Source: Oscillospiraceae bacterium (GTDB lineage: Bacteria > Bacillota > Clostridia > Oscillospirales > Acutalibacteraceae). Taken from it: a DNA stretch of 64,000 bases. Both the position numbers and the translations under genes were made by a program. The stretch is from assembly GCA_003538135.1 (NCBI GenBank), contig DPOR01000013.1:320118-384117 (forward strand), in the 5' to 3' direction. The notes below the pieces were generated by a model. It saw only the letters and a list, made by a program, of their open reading frames with translations, did no database searches and was not told the DNA's origin. This document shows, in pieces, positions 60,105 to 64,000 of this stretch (position 1 is its first letter; every line of letters begins with the position of its first letter).

Positions 60105-62285
60105 TTATTGCTCCTTGACTTTATCAATATTGTTGCGTTTCATGGTCAGCGATATGCGGTTTTTCTTCACATCGACTGCCAAAACCCACACGGTAACTAT
60201 GTCTCCGACCTTCAGCACCTCGGACGGGTGCTTGATATATTTATCGGTTATCTGCGAAATGTGAACGAGGCCGTCCTGATGCACGCCGATATCGACAAAC
60301 GCGCCGAAATCAATGACGTTGCGAACGGTGCCTTTCATCTCCATGCCGGGCTTTAAGTCGTTGATATCCATGACATCCGTGCGCAGAAGCGGAGGCGGCA
60401 GCTCGTCTCGCGGGTCGCGTCCGGGCTTTTGAAGCTCCTTGACTATATCCTGAAGAGTAGGCAGACCTATTCCCAGCTTTTCCGCGACCTTTTTATCGCC
60501 GCCGAGCAGCTCAACGGTCGCCTTGAGAGCGCCGGTATTTCCCTTTGCGGCGTCTTTTACCGTCAGCCCGCACAGCTCAAGCAGCTCTTTTGCGGCGGTA
60601 TAGCTCTCCGGGTGAACGCCCGTGTTGTCAAGAACGTTTTTGCTCTCGGGAACTCTGACGAATCCGGCGCACTGCTCATAGGCCTTTGCGCCGAGCTTCG
60701 GCACTTTCTTGAGCTGGGCGCGTGAGGTGAACGCACCGTTCTCCTCTCTGTATGCAACTATGTTTTTTGCAACGCCGGAATTAATTCCCGCTATATGCGA
60801 AAGCAGCGACGGGGACGCGGTGTTTACATCCGCACCGACGGAGTTGACGCAGTATTCAACCGCGCCGTCGAGCGTTTCGCCGAGCTCTTTTTTGGGCATA
60901 TCGTGCTGATACTGACCGACGCCGAGCGCTTTCGGGTCGATTTTTACAAGCTCCGCGAGCGGATCCTGAAGTCTGCGGGCTATGGAGACCGCGCTTCTGA
61001 GCGAAACATCAAACTGCGGGAACTCCTCCGCCGCAAGCTTTGAAGCGGAATATACGGATGCGCCCGCCTCGCTGACCATCATATAGGACACCTTGCGGTC
61101 GAGTTCTTTTATAAGGTCGGCCGCAAATATCTCCGTCTCCTTTGACGCTGTGCCGTTGCCTATGGCTATTACCTCAACGCCGTGCTTTTCGATAAGACGC
61201 TTTACGGTCTGCTTAGCCTTGAGCTTCTGCTCCTCGGAATGAGTGACGTATATTACGCCCGTGTCAAGCACCTTTCCCGTTTCGTCAACAACTGCCACCT
61301 TGCATCCCGTTCTGTAGCCCGGGTCGAGACCGAGCGCACGCTTGCCCTTTACAGGCGGCTGGAGCAGGAGCTCGCGGAGATTGACATAGAATACCTTGAG
61401 AGCGGATTCAACAGCGTTGTCGGTCATCATGTTGCGTATTTCGCGCTCTACCGACGGGAATATCAGCCTGTCATAGGCATCTGCGGCGGCGTCACGCACA
61501 GTATCGGTGCAGGCGGAGCCGCTGTCGCTTAAAACGCAGGCATTGATTATATTCAGAGCTTTTATGCGGTCAACCTCTATGCCGACCTTCAAAAAGCCCT
61601 CGTTTTCTCCCCTGTTGACGGCAAGAACGCGGTGTCCCGCTATTTTGTTTATCGGCTCGTCATATTCGTAATACATCGTATAGACGCTCTCTTTTTCGCT
61701 GTCCGCGGCGCGCGATTGGAGCACACCCGCAACAGTAAACAGTGAGCGCAGACGGCGGCGAATATCCGCGTCATCCGATATGTTTTCGGCGATTATATCC
61801 ATCGCTCCGCCTATCGCGTCCTCGAGCGTCTCGACGCCCTTTTCGGCGTCTATATAGTCCGCCGCAAGCTCTGACGGCGAAGCCGAATCCGCCGCCTGAG
61901 CGAAAATCGCATCGGCAAGCGGTTCGAGACCCTTTTCCTTTGCTATTGAGGCGCGCGTTCTGCGCTTGGGTCTGAACGGGCGGTAAATATCCTCGATTTC
62001 GGCGAGAGTCGAAGCCTTTTCGAGCGCGGCTTCAATCTCCGGAGTCATCTTCTCCTGCGCTGTTATCAATGCGCCGATTTCCTCTCTGCGCTTGTCCAAA
62101 TTACGCAGATATTCGAGCTTTTCGGAGAGCTCGCGCAGCACCTGATCGTCAAGCGTGCCGTGAGCTTCCTTTCTGTATCGGGCGATAAACGGTATCGTGT
62201 TGCCCTCATCTATAAGATTTACGGTATTTTCGACCTGCCAACGCTGAAGGCCGAACATTTTTGTCAAGCTGCTTATAATGTCCAT
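60105..62285 (-). CDS. tex: Tex-family RNA-binding transcription accessory protein
   Basis: 726 aa. Tex N-terminal helical domain (LQRWQVENTVNLIDEGNTIPFIARYRKE near 14-41), YqgF/RNase H-like domain (GKRALGLDPGYRTGCKVAVVDETGKV near 320-345), helix-hairpin-helix pair (VNTASPSLLSHIAGINSGVAKNIVAYREENGAF near 498), and a C-terminal S1 RNA-binding domain (GMEMKGTVRNVIDFGAFVDIGVHQDGLVHISQI near 645). Cytosolic nucleic-acid-binding protein linked to transcription fidelity. The ribosome site is weak, so it probably relies on coupling to the upstream DnaC-like gene. Confidence 0.95.
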   Translation of the reverse strand: MDIISSLTKMFGLQRWQVENTVNLIDEGNTIPFIARYRKEAHGTLDDQVLRELSEKLEYLRNLDKRREEIGALITAQEKMTPEIEAALEKASTLAEIEDIYRPFRPKRRTRASIAKEKGLEPLADAIFAQAADSASPSELAADYIDAEKGVETLEDAIGGAMDIIAENISDDADIRRRLRSLFTVAGVLQSRAADSEKESVYTMYYEYDEPINKIAGHRVLAVNRGENEGFLKVGIEVDRIKALNIINACVLSDSGSACTDTVRDAAADAYDRLIFPSVEREIRNMMTDNAVESALKVFYVNLRELLLQPPVKGKRALGLDPGYRTGCKVAVVDETGKVLDTGVIYVTHSEEQKLKAKQTVKRLIEKHGVEVIAIGNGTASKETEIFAADLIKELDRKVSYMMVSEAGASVYSASKLAAEEFPQFDVSLRSAVSIARRLQDPLAELVKIDPKALGVGQYQHDMPKKELGETLDGAVEYCVNSVGADVNTASPSLLSHIAGINSGVAKNIVAYREENGAFTSRAQLKKVPKLGAKAYEQCAGFVRVPESKNVLDNTGVHPESYTAAKELLELCGLTVKDAAKGNTGALKATVELLGGDKKVAEKLGIGLPTLQDIVKELQKPGRDPRDELPPPLLRTDVMDINDLKPGMEMKGTVRNVIDFGAFVDIGVHQDGLVHISQITDKYIKHPSEVLKVGDIVTVWVLAVDVKKNRISLTMKRNNIDKVKEQ

Positions 62286-62295
62286 ATGGGGCTTA

Positions 62296-63291
62296 TTACT
62301 CCTGTTCAGTATTTTTTATCTGTCTGATATCTTTTCCGCAGAAATAGAGCGATATATAGTTGCCGATTATTCTTGAGGTTATCCTCTGGGTATACTTCTG
62401 CTCAAGCCCGTCCGGTGTAAGATTCGTGCTGATTATTACCGGCAGTCTGCTCATAATACGGGTGTTTATTATATTATAAAGCTCCGCAACTGTGAACTGA
62501 GTTGAAAACTCCGCGCCGAGGTCGTCGATGATGAGAAGATCGCACTCAAGCAGCGCCTGCTCGCTACCCTCATATTCGCTGTTTCGCCCGCTTGAAAAAT
62601 GTTCCTTTTCAAGGCGCGACATAAGATTCTGAGCCGAGCCGTATATGACTCCGTAGCCTTTTTTGACGGCCTCCGAGGCTATCGCGAGCGAGAGATGCGT
62701 CTTTCCGAGTCCCGTTGCGCCGTAGAGCAAAAGGCTCGGGGAATCCGTTGCGAAATCGGCGGCATAGTCTCTGCAAAAATCAAGGATCTCTTTCATTCTG
62801 CTGCGCGGATTTATTCCCGTCGCCGGGTCAACGGTGTCGGGATAATAGTTTATATTAAAGCTCTCAAAGGTCGAGCGTGCGCTCGGCGAAAGCTCGTTGA
62901 GCTCGGCGAGTGCGGTGTCGCGCAGAAGCGCCTTGTAGCAGTCGCACATAACTCCGCCGATAAAGCCCGTATCGCGGCACTTTTTGCAGGTGTACTCCGC
63001 GTCAAGATAGTCCTCGGGATAGCCGTTTTCTTTGAGTATATCCTTACGGCGCTGCTGAGAGGCGAGATTTTTCTTTGCAAGCTCTTCAATAAATTGCTGA
63101 GCATTTTCGCCCATGCCTATGGCGCGTATGACCTCTGCGCCGGCGGAGGCTATTTCGCGGTCTATGGATATCAGCTCAGGTATCTTTGCATATACCTCTG
63201 CGCGGCGCATACTCTGCGTGCGTTCGGCTTTATCGCGGCGGCGCTCAAGCTCCGAGGCGGCTCTTGCATATACTTTGCGGCTGTAGCTCAT
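62296..63291 (-). CDS. DnaC/DnaI-like AAA+ helicase loader
   Basis: 331 aa from ATG 63291 (GAGAGGGGAAC upstream; the frame is open to 63309). N-terminal helical region, zinc-like CKKCRDTGFIGGVMCDC near 103-119, Walker A LYGATGLGKTHLSLAIA near 195-211, Walker B DLLIIDDLGAE near 255-265, and a sensor RLPVIISTNLT near 285. Such proteins load the replicative helicase with DnaD/DnaB-type partners; a DnaD-domain gene lies immediately upstream. The symbol is left open because dnaC and dnaI homologues cannot be separated by eye. Confidence 0.88.
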   Translation of the reverse strand: MSYSRKVYARAASELERRRDKAERTQSMRRAEVYAKIPELISIDREIASAGAEVIRAIGMGENAQQFIEELAKKNLASQQRRKDILKENGYPEDYLDAEYTCKKCRDTGFIGGVMCDCYKALLRDTALAELNELSPSARSTFESFNINYYPDTVDPATGINPRSRMKEILDFCRDYAADFATDSPSLLLYGATGLGKTHLSLAIASEAVKKGYGVIYGSAQNLMSRLEKEHFSSGRNSEYEGSEQALLECDLLIIDDLGAEFSTQFTVAELYNIINTRIMSRLPVIISTNLTPDGLEQKYTQRITSRIIGNYISLYFCGKDIRQIKNTEQE

Positions 63292-63305
63292 TTGCTGTTC
63301 CCCTC

Positions 63306-64000
63306 TCAATCTTTGTTTTTCTTCTTATATACTATCGGATTTTTCATGGCTTTGCGGTTAAACTCATCTAAATCATATGATGAGGAATGTCCGTTATCGA
63401 CTCGACCCTTTCTCTGTGAAGAAACGGGTGCGCTGCTCTGCTTGGAGGCGTTGGCCTTTTCGACATCGGACAAAGTCTTTATCCCGTTGGTGTGCCACGA
63501 TTCAAGTATCTTGCTCATATACGGGAAACTCATCTTTTGGCAGTGCTCCGCCATCTGCTCATACGCCGCAAAAATCATCTCGGGAGAGAAGCCCCATTCG
63601 CGGTTCCATGTGAAAATATATTTCGTCTGCGCCTGAGTCGGACGCGAGTTAGAGAGTCCCGCCATTGCGGCAAACGAAGCCCATACACGGTTAGCGGAGT
63701 CGAGGCGGCTTATCTGCTCGTCCGCCTTTTCAATAGTGTCTATTTCACGTTCGCCCCAATCTTTTCCTATGGCGGCTATGTAGTGAAAGTTCGGCTTCCT
63801 TATCGAAACGGCATATTCGATTATCATCAGAATGACCTCGACCGGTATTCCGTAAGTGTCGTGCATCATCAAAAGCGTACACTGTCCGTCGTAGCCTATA
63901 GTTCTGCCGAGCTTGTTCTGTGTCTCGAGAAGCAGGAATTTTATATCCGCCGATTCCTCTGCCCTCTGCGCTATCTCCGCCGCAGTCGGTCTCGACGGCT
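63306..64000 (-). CDS. DnaD-domain replication protein (5' end outside window)
   Basis: The frame runs open from the right edge to the stop at 63306; an in-frame ATG at 63872 is internal. The visible 230 residues include the DnaB_2/DnaD C-terminal domain (EMIFAAYEQMAEHCQKMSFPYMSKILESWHTNGIKTLSDVEK near the end) and an upstream DnaD-like helical unit (VEVILMIIEYAVSIRKPNFHYIAAIGKDWGEREIDTIEKADEQ). DnaD proteins remodel DNA during primosome assembly. Fourteen nt before the helicase-loader gene, forming a replication pair. Confidence 0.85.
   Translation of the reverse strand, partial: PSRPTAAEIAQRAEESADIKFLLLETQNKLGRTIGYDGQCTLLMMHDTYGIPVEVILMIIEYAVSIRKPNFHYIAAIGKDWGEREIDTIEKADEQISRLDSANRVWASFAAMAGLSNSRPTQAQTKYIFTWNREWGFSPEMIFAAYEQMAEHCQKMSFPYMSKILESWHTNGIKTLSDVEKANASKQSSAPVSSQRKGRVDNGHSSSYDLDEFNRKAMKNPIVYKKKNKD

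Overview
The window is a chromosomal segment from a low-to-mid GC, endospore-forming Firmicute, most likely a gut-type Clostridia of the Oscillospiraceae/Ruminococcaceae kind. The evidence is a mother-cell sporulation block (SpoIIGA, SigE, a YlmC/YmxH-family protein, SpoIIM), a T-box leader in front of tyrS, strong G-rich Shine-Dalgarno sites with TTG/GTG starts, and house genes typical of that group (YfhO, FemAB-like, TIGR04086-like, EFR1-like ferredoxin). Genus is not determinable by eye.

Layout. 0-14.2 kb: a truncated GH38 alpha-mannosidase, a membrane-anchored GH18 protein, a ribbon-helix-helix gene followed by clpB, an EFR1-type flavodoxin/ferredoxin, a metallophosphoesterase, and a FemAB-YfhO pair. 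14.3-24.9 kb (all +): T-box/tyrS, trkA-trkH, an orphan HlyD-type adaptor with a phosphopantetheinyl transferase, yajC with a TIGR04086-like gene, and metG-tatD.

24.93-30.24 kb is the most unusual part: a compact (5,296 nt per circle) filamentous-phage (inovirus) prophage. It has a divergent XRE repressor with an operator/promoter switch, then one rightward cassette: ssDNA-binding-like protein, pVIII-like major coat protein with a terminator just after it, Zot/pI-type ATPase, small membrane proteins, a pIII-like secreted and anchored adsorption protein, a pVI-like protein, and a Rep_trans/RstA-like rolling-circle initiator. It carries no integrase and no secretin. It is bounded by a 19-bp direct repeat. 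The right copy is one arm plus the 6-bp centre of a perfect 12-6-12 palindrome with Xer/dif architecture, 55 bp upstream of a host XerD-like recombinase gene that itself lies next to spoIIM. The identity between the two ends stops exactly at the centre/second-arm border, as expected for Xer strand exchange. I read this as an inovirus of a Gram-positive host that integrates at dif using the host recombinase.

31.3-64 kb is mostly on the - strand: spoIIM, a GNAT enzyme, an operon for aryl-pyruvate oxidation (paaK-iorA-iorB-paaK-ACT), a sodium/solute symporter, ylmC-like/sigE/spoIIGA with a Spo0A-type promoter, an FGGY kinase, a + strand trio (acyltransferase, PfkB kinase, alkaline-phosphatase-like), a second metallophosphoesterase, radC-uvrB-uvrA with a LexA-like box and a DUF4091 glycosidase-like protein, tetR with a class III aminotransferase, rmlB, and a MATE-tex-dnaC-like-dnaD replication/transcription group running off the right edge. 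I saw no tRNA, rRNA or CRISPR array and no insertion sequence.
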